Below are positions 14,886 to 22,879 of a DNA stretch of 51,644 nucleotides, in pieces. Positions within the stretch are counted from its first letter, which is position 1. Each line of letters starts with the position of its first letter. The stretch is from a virus, in the IMG/VR virus record IMGVR_UViG_3300025000_000141, positions 1 to 51,644 of that record, one strand, 5' to 3'. The position numbers and the translations under genes are program-made. The notes beneath the pieces were generated by a model, which saw nothing but the letters and a program-made list of their open reading frames with translations, made no database searches and had not been told where the DNA came from.

Positions 14886-15696
14886 CTCTTTTTACCTCCG
14901 TATAAAGTTGGTGTATGATAAGATTTTCTAGAGCAGTTGAATTACACATTATGCTGTTTGTAGTATATACTTCGTCTATTAACTTTGATGTAAATATTTT
15001 CCCTGAGAATATAGTGTGCTCACAATGAGCAACCATAAGGTAAATATTCGCAGCGCCATGGGATTTAAGCGCCTCGGCTGCCGCAATAAAAGTTCCGCCT
15101 TTGGAGCATAGATCGTCTACTATCAGAACTTTTTTACCTTTTACACCTGTGCCTGACACAGAGTATTTTATGATATCACCAGTCTTGAAATCCCTTTCCT
15201 TGCTACCTACAGCGGAAGGATACCTTGCAACGTGACTATATCTCTTCTCAGCTCCTGCATCTGGGTAGAAAAGTATGGTGTTGTCCATTCCGTGCTTATC
15301 AACAAAGAGGGCCATGAGGGCTGGTATAATACTAATGTTTGTACACCGGTTTAGAAGAGCAGTAGAAACGTCGGAATGTGCGTCAACTACTTTAACTCTC
15401 GCAAAGTGCATTGCGTTAATCATATCGCATATGTACTTTAAGTTGAAAGTGTATGTGTTGTTGGCTCTGTCCATTCTGCTGTACGGCATGTACAGAATCT
15501 TCAACGTCATTATGTTGTTCGGAATAACGTCATTCATGTAACTGCGAAGTATGTACAAGTCCATAAGGTCTTGATCGGTTTCGAACTTTAGTACAACAAC
15601 TGAGCTGTTGTGAAAAGTTATCTTATTGTAGTTCAGGTATCTTTCGTTGTTAGGAAAAACACCGAACTCAACTTTTACATTGTCAATTAAAATCAC
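14878..15696 (-). CDS. prs: ribose-phosphate pyrophosphokinase family protein (Prs or NARP1 Adps type)
   Basis: 272 aa from a GTG start (AAAGGAGG upstream), shorter than cellular Prs (about 310). Motifs: LKILYMPYSRMDRANN (residues 66-80), VVDAHSDVSTALLN (103-116), LFYPDAGAEKRY and the PRPP loop VLIVDDLCSKGGTF (190-203). It would make PRPP from ribose-5-phosphate and ATP for the partner transferase. In NARP1 the homologous enzyme adds pyrophosphate to ADP-ribose. Translational overlap with the partner supports one pathway. Confidence 0.88.
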   Translation of the reverse strand: MILIDNVKVEFGVFPNNERYLNYNKITFHNSSVVVLKFETDQDLMDLYILRSYMNDVIPNNIMTLKILYMPYSRMDRANNTYTFNLKYICDMINAMHFARVKVVDAHSDVSTALLNRCTNISIIPALMALFVDKHGMDNTILFYPDAGAEKRYSHVARYPSAVGSKERDFKTGDIIKYSVSGTGVKGKKVLIVDDLCSKGGTFIAAAEALKSHGAANIYLMVAHCEHTIFSGKIFTSKLIDEVYTTNSIMCNSTALENLIIHQLYTEVKRDA

Positions 15697-15719
15697 TGGA
15701 TGTTACCTCCTTTATTTAG

Positions 15720-15735
15720 GTAGAACATGTTCTAC
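15720..15735. repeat. intercistronic inverted repeat GTAGAA-CATG-TTCTAC (site 5)
   Basis: Supplies the TAG stop of the membrane-protein gene at 15732 and precedes the prs-like ribosome site by a few bases, i.e. it leads the prs/nadV pair. Confidence 0.85.
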
Positions 15736-16025
15736 TTATGCATTTCTTCGTAGTATCCTATGATTGGAGTGGTTATCGCAACGAACACTAGCCCAAAGAT
15801 AGCTGAGCAGAACCCTAGAGACACGACTTCCTTTACGGTAGATATATCCATTACGAAGTAGGCCACTAGCAGGCCTATCCAGAAACACTGGCAGAACGCG
15901 CAGTTATTTAGGAACCTTGTAGGAGTGGTTTTACTCATTAGTTTAGTCAGCCAACGCATGTGCTTGTGCTGAAACAGGAAGAACTGAACCCCTAATACGG
16001 TTAGTAGGAAAATACAGAATAACAT
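15732..16025 (-). CDS. small membrane protein (97 aa)
   Basis: Three hydrophobic segments: residues 2-17 (LFCIFLLTVLGVQFFLF), about 47-60 (CFWIGLLVAYFVMDI) and about 68-90 (VSLGFCSAIFGLVFVAITTP). N-C-A-F-C-Q-C-F-W sits at the start of the second segment, like the C-x-x-C-x-x-F-W of small DUF1360-like membrane proteins. Inner membrane location predicted. AAGGAGG upstream. Confidence 0.75.
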   Translation of the reverse strand: MLFCIFLLTVLGVQFFLFQHKHMRWLTKLMSKTTPTRFLNNCAFCQCFWIGLLVAYFVMDISTVKEVVSLGFCSAIFGLVFVAITTPIIGYYEEMHK

Positions 16026-16034
16026 TTTGCCTCC

Positions 16035-17123
16035 TTATTCTTTCGCTTTTATATTTAGCACAGGTTTTATGAAATCAACTACATCAATAGTAATACCCTC
16101 CTGCGCCTTCATGACGTAGTTAATGTCTTTGTATGCCTCTGGAGCCTCATCTAGTATGCTCCTATCTGTGGAACAAACAACGCCTTCCATCTGGCCTACG
16201 AATTTATCGTAGTCAAGATTCTTCTTGGCGGCGTTTCTGCCCATAGTTCGTCCACACCCGTGAGACGCCGATGAAAGAAACTTTTCATTACCAAGTCCTT
16301 TGGTGATGTACACACCATCCCTCATATTAGCAGGAATTATGCCAAGTTGATGTGCGTCGGCTGGCGTAGCACCTTTTCGGTGCAGCACTCCTTCTTTTGT
16401 AATAATTGCGTGGTTATGGTTTTCGTTAATTAGAAGATTGCTCTTGTATGTGACACCGAGAATCTTACATATTTTGTTTATCATTTTTAACCTGTTATAT
16501 AACGCCCACTCTAACGCAAAATTCATATCCCCTAAGTAGGACAACCCAAGGTCTGATAATAAAGGAAACATTCTTCCTTGTTTCATGTACCACCCGCCTA
16601 TTGTATGCCCAACGTTACGACTTCCTGAATGAATAGTCACACAATACGTGCCAGTATTTTGGCTTATCCCTATCTCTATGAAGTGATTGCCCCCTCCTAG
16701 AGTACCTAGCTGCATAACAGATTTTTCTTTTACTCTCTGTTTCACTTCTTTAGGCATGTGAGAGTGGATAACATATTCAAAATGATAGTCTGACTTATCA
16801 AGAGATGAAAATCCAGTAGGGATGGTTTTAACTATATCATCGTATAACTGTTTAAGGTTATCCTTTGATAGCTCATACTGAGGTATGTTTGTGTCAACCG
16901 AGCACATACCACATCCCACGTCGAAGCCTACGAAGCTAGGAGAGATCATGCCGTCAAGCAAGGCCACTCCGCCGATTGGAAGATCATAACCAGCGTGAAC
17001 GTCAGGCATAATAGCCAATTTTTTAAGACATTCCAATGAAAGAACGTCATAAATCTGCTGCTGCGCTGACTGCTCTATTTCTTCCATCGGCACCATAGAC
17101 TGTAGTTTGTCAAGCTTGCTCAT
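16035..17123 (-). CDS. rtcB: RtcB-family RNA ligase
   Basis: 362 aa, at the short end for RtcB but with all landmarks: MPDVHAGYDLPIGGVAL (near 40), FVGFDVGCGMCSVDT (near 65, metal Cys), GTLGGGNHFIEI, VTIHSGSRNVGH, ENHNHAII, HRKGATPADAHQLGIIPANM and SSASHGCGRTMGRNAA (guanylylated His region). RtcB joins 2',3'-cyclic phosphate to 5'-OH ends using GTP and Mn2+, the ends left by anticodon nucleases and many toxins. With GluRS, tRNAs and a CCA-adding enzyme nearby, a tRNA-repair role is plausible. AAAGGAG upstream. Confidence 0.92.
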   Translation of the reverse strand: MSKLDKLQSMVPMEEIEQSAQQQIYDVLSLECLKKLAIMPDVHAGYDLPIGGVALLDGMISPSFVGFDVGCGMCSVDTNIPQYELSKDNLKQLYDDIVKTIPTGFSSLDKSDYHFEYVIHSHMPKEVKQRVKEKSVMQLGTLGGGNHFIEIGISQNTGTYCVTIHSGSRNVGHTIGGWYMKQGRMFPLLSDLGLSYLGDMNFALEWALYNRLKMINKICKILGVTYKSNLLINENHNHAIITKEGVLHRKGATPADAHQLGIIPANMRDGVYITKGLGNEKFLSSASHGCGRTMGRNAAKKNLDYDKFVGQMEGVVCSTDRSILDEAPEAYKDINYVMKAQEGITIDVVDFIKPVLNIKAKE

Positions 17124-17133
17124 ATAATCTCCT

Positions 17134-17484
17134 TTACTCCTTGAAATATTCGTTGTATGCTTCTACTGCGGCTTTGATTCTGGGCCAGTCTTCCGAATAA
17201 ATATCGAAAGTATGATAGTTTTGTATTGCAGACCCTCGCAGGTAGCATGTTAAAGTTGTTCGCCTAGCATGACTTACTACTTTTTGGGTGTGCGGAATAT
17301 TCCCAGCGTGTGATACTAGGCGCACTCCGTTATGACAGAAGTCTACCGCTTGTTGTATTTGTACTACCTTTGGCAACTTTAAATCCCCAAAATCAGTATG
17401 AAAATGAGTTTGCTCAAGTATAGTTACAGCAGCCGCAGTCCTATCCTCAGACAAAACACATTTAAGTTTTATATGTTTAGGCAT
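17134..17484 (-). CDS. EQTH-family protein (116 aa)
   Basis: Opens MPKHIKLKCVLSEDRTA, then AVTILEQTHFHTDFGDLKLP, FCHNGVRLVSHAGN, LTCYLRGSAIQN and RIKAAVEAYNEYFKE. Tandem with the paralog at 17487-17816; its AAGGAGTAA overlaps the stop of that gene. Confidence 0.85.
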   Translation of the reverse strand: MPKHIKLKCVLSEDRTAAAVTILEQTHFHTDFGDLKLPKVVQIQQAVDFCHNGVRLVSHAGNIPHTQKVVSHARRTTLTCYLRGSAIQNYHTFDIYSEDWPRIKAAVEAYNEYFKE

Positions 17485-17486
17485 AG

Positions 17487-17816
17487 TTACTCCTTGAAAT
17501 ATTCGTTGTAGGCTTTAACGGCCTCCTTAATTAAAGGCCACATGTCGGCAGGTACGTCGAACGCTACGTTTTTTCTACTACTGGATATTAACCTAACATC
17601 AACTTGCCCGTCAGTCTTGTTTCGTCCGTCAAAGTTAGGATAATTATGCGTAGCAGAGAACAGGTCAATAACTCCGTGTCTGAATACTCTGCTATGCATT
17701 CTACCGGAAATATTTCCTCCAAACTCATCATCAAAATGTGTCTGTTCAAGTATAGTCACGGATGCGGTTTGTTTGTTTTTAGATAGTATGGCGGATAATT
17801 TAAGGTGTTTATGCAT
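17487..17816 (-). CDS. EQTH-family protein (109 aa)
   Basis: Opens MHKHLKLSAILSKNKQTA, then SVTILEQTHFDDEFGGNISG, DVRLISSSRKN and LIKEAVKAYNEYFKE. ATG 17816 is preferred because GAAGGGG lies seven bases upstream. A GTG at 17822 overlapping the previous TGA (GTGA) is an alternative that adds two residues. Closest visible relative is the neighbour at 17134. Confidence 0.82.
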   Translation of the reverse strand: MHKHLKLSAILSKNKQTASVTILEQTHFDDEFGGNISGRMHSRVFRHGVIDLFSATHNYPNFDGRNKTDGQVDVRLISSSRKNVAFDVPADMWPLIKEAVKAYNEYFKE

Positions 17817-17818
17817 AT

Positions 17819-17998
17819 TCACCCCTTCAACACATCTTTGTCATCAACCCACACGTAGCCGGTAGCCAACTTGACTAAAGTTTTTCTGGCTACCCGCTCA
17901 TAGACCGCGCCTTTAACCCCAAGCGTAGGAATGAACACCTCTTCGCGTTGCTTGATTATATTGGCAGATTTCCTATATCTTTTGGTTTCGGATTTCAT
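17819..17998 (-). CDS. small hypothetical protein (59 aa)
   Basis: Opens MKSETKRYRKSANIIKQREE and ends YVWVDDKDVLKG. Basic. Its ATG overlaps the TGA of the upstream 47-aa gene (ATGA) and its TGA overlaps the possible GTG of the EQTH gene, giving a coupled chain. No domain recognised. Confidence 0.65.
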   Translation of the reverse strand: MKSETKRYRKSANIIKQREEVFIPTLGVKGAVYERVARKTLVKLATGYVWVDDKDVLKG

Positions 17999-18138
17999 TT
18001 ATCGTACCTCCCGAATCCCTTGCCTTTACGGGCCTGTTTCCGGTCTATCTTAAAGCCCTTGTCTTTTTCAACCTTCACGCCCTTTGTAGGAATCTTGCCG
18101 GACTTGATCTTCTCGAAGTTATTAGCGGATTGAGCCAT
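17995..18138 (-). CDS. small basic protein (47 aa)
   Basis: Opens MAQSANNFEKIKSGKIPTKG and ends KGKGFGRYDK; 15 Lys/Arg in 47 residues. AAAGGAG lies upstream. Likely binds nucleic acid on charge alone; no family recognised. Confidence 0.65.
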   Translation of the reverse strand: MAQSANNFEKIKSGKIPTKGVKVEKDKGFKIDRKQARKGKGFGRYDK

Positions 18139-18150
18139 TCGTAGTCTCCT

Positions 18151-18339
18151 TTACTTGGTAGCTTTCAGTAAGGTGTTGGTGTGGAGTCTTCTGCAGTAGC
18201 CGTAAGTCTCTCTGCGGCTGTATGAAACCCAAGCTAAACAAAACTTGGTCGCACAAAGGTTTCTATTTCCGTCTTCGTTTGATATTCCTACTCCGAAAGG
18301 ACAGCGTAGTTTTACAGCTTCTTCTTCCAGAATTCGCAT
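18151..18339 (-). CDS. small Cys-containing hypothetical protein (62 aa)
   Basis: ATG with AAAGGAG upstream. Opens MRILEEEAVKLRCPFGVG and has four Cys (C-P-F-G, L-C-A-T-K-F-C, Y-C-R-R) that could hold one metal. Function unknown. The 99 bases between it and gltX hold no gene I can support. Confidence 0.6.
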   Translation of the reverse strand: MRILEEEAVKLRCPFGVGISNEDGNRNLCATKFCLAWVSYSRRETYGYCRRLHTNTLLKATK

Positions 18340-18438
18340 TATTAATGTCTCCTTTGAATGCGGTTGATATTACTTTGGCGTAGTATAAAGCATTTTTAAA
18401 TGAGTCACCTAGCAGCCAATATTTTATAGTCAGTAGTA

Positions 18439-19785
18439 TCACTTTAACGCCGCCTTCATTCTTGCGACGGCCTCTTTCTTTCCAAGGACGTGCATTACAT
18501 TTACTACAGGAGGCGAAGCTGTTTTACCTGTGAGAGCCATGCGTATTTGCGGTCCGAGTTCTTTTAGCGTTACGTTATGTTTTTTACAGCCGTGGCTAAT
18601 GGCCTCTTCTATATCTTCTATAGAATAGGTCTTTTTCTTCTCAAGTATTTCCACTATGGAACCTACTGAATGATCGGCCCTTACCGCTTTAGGCTTTTTG
18701 TAATACACCTCAGCCATTTCTGCAATCTCAATTAAAGTCTTTGCCCTCGGCTGCAACAACTTCACAACCTCAATAATATCAGGGCCTTTGTCAGTTTTGT
18801 AGTGCATGAACGGCTTGGCTTGTTCCGCTATTCTCTTGGGATCGCCGTTCTTAATCCAATGCGCGTTAATGTGCAGCATTTTGTTCGGATCAAGACACCC
18901 TGGCGCTCTACCTACCGAATTAAGCGAGAACTTTTGTATCAGGTCGTCCATTGAGAATATTTCTTCATTCTTGTAGCTCCAGCCTACACGGGCAAGCCCA
19001 TTGACAACAGCCTCCGGAAGAAAACCTTTATCCCTGTAGTCAAGGACAGAAGCATCACCGTTTCTCTTACTGAGTTTTTCGCCTTTATCATTAAGGATGA
19101 ACGGGGTGTGGGCATATTCAGGAACCGGAAAGCCAAGCGCCTGATACAGCATAGTCTGGGCTGGCACGTTGCCTACTCCGTCAACGCCTCGGACAATATG
19201 TGTAACACCCTGTAGGGCATCATCAACCATATTTGCAAGGAGGTATCCTACGCTTCCGTCCTGCCGTTGGATTACGAAGTCGCTGATCTCGCTGTTCTTC
19301 ACGCTGATCTTTCCGAGAACATGATCTTTCCATTCTACGCGGCCCTGGTCTTGGGTCTTAAACCGTATGACGAATGGCTTTCCTTCTTGCTCTGGCTTTT
19401 CATAGCAGGTTCTATCGTAGAGGGGCTTTTGCTTGTTCCTCAGCATTTCATCCCTTTTTGCTGTGAGTTCTTCTGCCGTGCAGTAACACTTGTAGGCTTT
19501 TTTCTCTTTCAGGAGTTTATCTACGTATTCCTTGTAGATGTGACCTCGTTCGCTTTGGTAGATTATTTCTACGTCACTTTTGATGCCAAGCCAGTTGAGC
19601 CCTTCTAAAATGTTGTCTGCGAACTCTTGGGTAGATCTTGAAAAATCGGTATTCTCAATACGCACGATAAAAGTTCCTTTATGTTGCCTAGCAAAAATAT
19701 AATTATGCAAACTCTGGCGGGCCATCCCACAGTGCCCTGGGCCGGTGTTAGATGGTGCTACGCGGCATACAATAGGTTTAGTCAT
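18439..19785 (-). CDS. gltX: glutamyl-tRNA synthetase
   Basis: 448 aa from ATG 19785 (AAAGGAGA upstream); an upstream ATG inside the inverted repeat at 19816 is rejected. Class I synthetase: NTGPGHCGMARQSLHNY (HIGH-type signature, residues 13-27), VRIENTDFSRSTQEF, Cys pair KCYC at 99-102, GVTHIVRGVDGVGN, and KLSKRNGDASVLDY (KMSKS-type, 237-250), followed by an anticodon-binding domain rather shorter than usual (bacterial GluRS are about 470-490 aa). It charges tRNA-Glu with glutamate in the cytoplasm. An aminoacyl-tRNA synthetase in a phage is uncommon; a tRNA-Glu(UUC) gene lies at 33544-33618. Confidence 0.92.
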   Translation of the reverse strand: MTKPIVCRVAPSNTGPGHCGMARQSLHNYIFARQHKGTFIVRIENTDFSRSTQEFADNILEGLNWLGIKSDVEIIYQSERGHIYKEYVDKLLKEKKAYKCYCTAEELTAKRDEMLRNKQKPLYDRTCYEKPEQEGKPFVIRFKTQDQGRVEWKDHVLGKISVKNSEISDFVIQRQDGSVGYLLANMVDDALQGVTHIVRGVDGVGNVPAQTMLYQALGFPVPEYAHTPFILNDKGEKLSKRNGDASVLDYRDKGFLPEAVVNGLARVGWSYKNEEIFSMDDLIQKFSLNSVGRAPGCLDPNKMLHINAHWIKNGDPKRIAEQAKPFMHYKTDKGPDIIEVVKLLQPRAKTLIEIAEMAEVYYKKPKAVRADHSVGSIVEILEKKKTYSIEDIEEAISHGCKKHNVTLKELGPQIRMALTGKTASPPVVNVMHVLGKKEAVARMKAALK

Positions 19786-19815
19786 AATTAAATTCTCCTT
19801 TGTGTTAGTTTGTAA

Positions 19816-19831
19816 GTAGAACATTTTCTAC
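19816..19831. repeat. inverted repeat GTAGAA-CATT-TTCTAC (site 6)
   Basis: Arms intact with asymmetric centre. Lies about 30 bp upstream of the gltX start, with no minus-strand gene on its other side, so it is not simply a by-product of stop codons. Confidence 0.8.
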
Positions 19832-19920
19832 TTTTTAGTTAATAAAAAATGCTTATATTCGGTATATAATACATATAGGAGCAGTTGGATTCGGCTCAAA
19901 TAACTTATACTGGAGACGCG

Positions 19921-21177
19921 ATGAACCATTTTTACGTTTACTGCTACACAAACCCAACAAAACCTGGAAGGTTCACTTTCCCTAATACAAATCTTTCTTT
20001 TCTATATGAACCTTTTTACATCGGTAAAGGTGCTTTAGATAGGATGTATAATCATGTTAATGAGTCAATTAAAAAGAAAAATAAAACATGGAAAAATAAA
20101 ACAATTTTATCTATATTAGAATCTGGGTACAATCCTAAAGACTTTGCATTTAAGCTGGCTGTACAATTAACAGAGGAGGAGGCATACTCAGTAGAGGAAA
20201 CGTTAATAGCCACTATCGGCAGGCTGTCTACTAGAAAAGGCCCACTACTTAATATACGAACTGGCGGGTTAGGGAGTAGTAATAAAAGTTATTGGAAAAC
20301 AACTAATAAACTAACCCCAATACAAGAATACGAATGTGTATCTTTATACTTAAATGGTGAATCTATTAGTACATTATCAGCTAGGTTTGGGTTATTTAAA
20401 ACCGCCATCCGAGGTATATTACTACGGCACGATGTAACAATAGTACGTAAACCCACAGAAAAAAGAAGCAAGACTTTAAGTCTCATCCCAAATATTCTAG
20501 AAGACTACGAAAACGGTATGTCATCTATAAAAATAGGACAAAAATACTGTATATCAAAACGCACTGTATTATCAGAGCTTAGGAAAGCAGGAGTAACTAT
20601 GAAAGAGCCTGCTTTCTATAAGACTATAAAAGATGAAGATGTACCTAATATAAGAGCCGCCTTTTTACGTGGAGAACGTGTAGAAGCTTTGGCCAAAAAA
20701 TATAAAGTATCCACTAATACTATAAATAGGGCTATTCGTTATAATGAAGTAGTAACAGCAACTGGAAAATTAAAAATTAAAACTAACATTACCAGGCATA
20801 ACCTGCTTAAAAAACTAACCGAAGACCAAGAATATCAACTAGGTCAAGACTACATAGCTGGTATGTCATCTAGTGAATTAGCAGCAAAGTATAACGTTTT
20901 CTACACAACAGCCCTAGCAATTTTGAAACGACTCAACATACAAACTAGGCCTAGTTCAACACCAGACAAAACAACAATTGACCTAACACCAGAAGTTATA
21001 GAAATGTACCAGTCAGGACTAAGCTCTCTCGATATATTCAGAAAGTTGCCAGTAAGTCGCAACACAATTTTACGCATTCTTCACAGAAATAATGTACCAC
21101 TTAGGCAAAGTGGAAAGCAGCCTACTAAGGTTATAGGTAGTAGTGATGCAGAAGAACTTGATGCTATGATGCAATAG
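19921..21177 (+). CDS. GIY-YIG endonuclease with tandem helix-turn-helix repeats (418 aa)
   Basis: The only large rightward gene. ATG 19921 follows GGAGACGCG; an in-frame TTG at 19885 is less likely. Residues 1-90 form a GIY-YIG nuclease (FYVYCYTNP, EPFYIGKGALDRMYNHV, then a conserved Glu in VEETLIATIGR). After it come about five HTH units, each closing like STLSARFGLFKTAIRGILLR, IGQKYCISKRTVLSELRKAG, LAKKYKVSTNTINRAIRYN, LAAKYNVFYTTALAILKRLN and IFRKLPVSRNTILRILHRNN. This is the build of a free-standing homing endonuclease. It is more A/T-rich than its neighbours and in the opposite orientation, consistent with recent insertion between gltX and the double-domain EQTH gene. Confidence 0.85.
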   Translation: MNHFYVYCYTNPTKPGRFTFPNTNLSFLYEPFYIGKGALDRMYNHVNESIKKKNKTWKNKTILSILESGYNPKDFAFKLAVQLTEEEAYSVEETLIATIGRLSTRKGPLLNIRTGGLGSSNKSYWKTTNKLTPIQEYECVSLYLNGESISTLSARFGLFKTAIRGILLRHDVTIVRKPTEKRSKTLSLIPNILEDYENGMSSIKIGQKYCISKRTVLSELRKAGVTMKEPAFYKTIKDEDVPNIRAAFLRGERVEALAKKYKVSTNTINRAIRYNEVVTATGKLKIKTNITRHNLLKKLTEDQEYQLGQDYIAGMSSSELAAKYNVFYTTALAILKRLNIQTRPSSTPDKTTIDLTPEVIEMYQSGLSSLDIFRKLPVSRNTILRILHRNNVPLRQSGKQPTKVIGSSDAEELDAMMQ

Positions 21178-21197
21178 TAATAGCCTGTATTGAAACA

Positions 21198-21234
21198 GGG
21201 AAGGCTAGCCATAAACACAAGCCTTCCCTTCTTC
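21198..21234 (+). terminator. terminator of the GIY-YIG gene
   Basis: GGGAAGGCT and AGCCTTCCC form a 9-bp stem (21198-21206 / 21220-21228) followed by TTCTTC, 21 bp after the stop codon. Confidence 0.75.
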
Positions 21235-21261
21235 TAACAGTCTACAACGGTAGTTACATTT

Positions 21262-21927
21262 TTATCCGATCACAACAGCACAGGCGTCCACCGGTACTTC
21301 TATTGCTTTTGCAGGCGCAGCACATTTCTTCGATGCAGCGTAAACTTCGTTGTATTCTTTGACTGCATCTGCGAGCTTCTTGAAAGTGGCCGCAGGAACA
21401 CGCATGACGTTGTTGTCCGAGCGGTTATCGGTTCCTCGCAGATATAGTTCGTTATGACCTATGCTGTAAAACGCTGGAGATGTATCGCTCAAAAGCTTGA
21501 ACCCATTCGAGGCCACAAAATAGTTTGCATTTTCAGAAAAATCTTTTCGAATGTGCGTCTGCTCAAGAACCTGAACATCCACAAACTGAAAGTCGGGGCC
21601 AACCGGAGTGCCGGAGATCTTGATGTGGCGCGGGTCGAAGGAGAAGAAGGCGTTGTAGGCTTCGACGGCAGCTTTGATCTTGACGTATGTAGCAACTGGT
21701 ACGGCTATGGTTCGGTGGTCCAGATCGCGCCGAGTTCCACGTACATACAGAAGACCCCCATAGAGAGCCAAAGCCCCTTGACTACTAAGAGTGAACCCAT
21801 CGTGCTTGAATTCCTCACCACAAGTACCGAATTCAGCTCCCCTGTGGCTCTGCTCAACAATTCCTATCTCTACTGTCTGAAAATCCGGCCCGATAGGTTT
21901 CACACTCAGTTTGATACTTTTCTTCAT
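21262..21927 (-). CDS. double-domain EQTH-family protein with Cys tail (221 aa)
   Basis: Two complete family domains in one chain. First: MKKSIKLSVKPIGPDFQ, IVEQSHRGAEFGTCGEEF, LYVRGTRRDLDH, KIKAAVEAYNAFF. Second: HIKISGTPVGPDFQ, VQVLEQTHIRKDFSENANYF, LYLRGTDNRSDNN, KLADAVKEYNEVY. It then ends with a linker (CAAPAKAIEV) and DACAVVIG. Both halves share P-[VI]-G-P-D-F-Q, found also in the 8346 gene, so they duplicated from that branch. AAAGGAGG upstream. Confidence 0.85.
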   Translation of the reverse strand: MKKSIKLSVKPIGPDFQTVEIGIVEQSHRGAEFGTCGEEFKHDGFTLSSQGALALYGGLLYVRGTRRDLDHRTIAVPVATYVKIKAAVEAYNAFFSFDPRHIKISGTPVGPDFQFVDVQVLEQTHIRKDFSENANYFVASNGFKLLSDTSPAFYSIGHNELYLRGTDNRSDNNVMRVPAATFKKLADAVKEYNEVYAASKKCAAPAKAIEVPVDACAVVIG

Positions 21928-21967
21928 TTGTTACCTCCTTTGTTGTGGTTGTGTTGCAAATTGAGAA

Positions 21968-21983
21968 GTAGAACTTGTTCTAC
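21968..21983. repeat. intercistronic inverted repeat GTAGAA-CTTG-TTCTAC (site 7)
   Basis: Two bases after the stop of the gene at 21986 and about 40 bp before the start of the double-domain EQTH gene. Confidence 0.85.
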
Positions 21984-21985
21984 TT

Positions 21986-22261
21986 TCACAGACTTATCAG
22001 TATACTCTTGCCGCGTTTGCGAATAGAAACCTCATAATTATCTTCTTTTTCTTGGGCGGAAATAAGAGAATCTCCATACCATACACAATATTTTTCATCA
22101 CATTTAGCATCGTCTGGGAGCAGCCATATGGCCAAACGCTCTTCTGAGGTCTGCAGTTCGCGTAGGGCTTTTTCCAAGTCGGCGCGTACTAATTCCACCC
22201 TTTTCTTTGCGGCCAGCCACGTCTTTACAAGTTCTTCACCTTTACTTGTTAGATCAGACAT
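21986..22261 (-). CDS. coiled-coil hypothetical protein (91 aa)
   Basis: ATG with GGAGG upstream. Residues 1-45 are one long charged helix (SKGEELVKTWLAAKKRVELV, LEKALRELQTSEERLA). The rest is beta-rich with Cys-D-E-K-Y-C. No domain recognised. Confidence 0.65.
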   Translation of the reverse strand: MSDLTSKGEELVKTWLAAKKRVELVRADLEKALRELQTSEERLAIWLLPDDAKCDEKYCVWYGDSLISAQEKEDNYEVSIRKRGKSILISL

Positions 22262-22336
22262 TTATTCCTCCAAGCTTGAATTAAGTAGCAACCTCTATTG
22301 AAAGCATAAGCCAACGCCGGTGCTTCTAAGAACCTA

Positions 22337-22864
22337 TCACCAGTCGCCTCCGCCTCCGCCACCTCCGAAATCTCCACCGCCTCCGCCGAAGTCGCTACCG
22401 CTGCTACTTCCACTGTCTCCTCCACCGCCGAACATCGAGCCTAGCGCAAATCCTGCTGCAGCAGCAAGGATAGAGTCGCCTGTTTCGCTGTGGCTGCGTT
22501 TGTGTTTACGTGCTTCCTCTTCCTCGCGCTCTTTTCGACGCTGTGTAGGCGACTTTGTTTCAGCCGGAGTAGGCCTTGGTGTAGGTGGTTGTTTATACAT
22601 AGGAGTTGGGTTGGAAAAATTACCAGCAACATACCCGGCTGTAGCAACTCCTAACGGAGCGTAGTTAGCTCCATTACGCTCGTTGTAGCTCTTTACTTCA
22701 CTTCGGTAAGCAGCCACCTCAGCTAAGCGCCTTTCTTCGTCCTTCCGGCTCTGTTCGGCTTTTCTGCGTCTTCGGTTTCGTATAGCCAGAGCTATGGAAA
22801 GCCCGACGAAGAACACAAAAGCTACTACGAAAACAAGAATACAAACTCTTGCAAGTGCATCCAT
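22337..22864 (-). CDS. membrane protein with Gly-rich tail, C-terminal half of a split TPM/YgcG system (175 aa)
   Basis: One membrane segment at residues 5-27 (ARVCILVFVVAFVFFVGLSI), then an Arg/Lys stop-transfer run, a soluble charged region, and a tail of Gly/Ser/Asp ending in an extended Gly run, then Asp-Trp. TPM-domain proteins such as YgcG normally end with exactly this membrane-plus-Gly-rich (Ser/Gly)-W tail on the same chain. Here it is separate, 15 bp after the TPM gene, so the two products probably act together. Confidence 0.75.
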   Translation of the reverse strand: MDALARVCILVFVVAFVFFVGLSIALAIRNRRRRKAEQSRKDEERRLAEVAAYRSEVKSYNERNGANYAPLGVATAGYVAGNFSNPTPMYKQPPTPRPTPAETKSPTQRRKEREEEEARKHKRSHSETGDSILAAAAGFALGSMFGGGGDSGSSSGSDFGGGGGDFGGGGGGGDW

Positions 22865-22879
22865 TTCGCCTTCTCCTTT

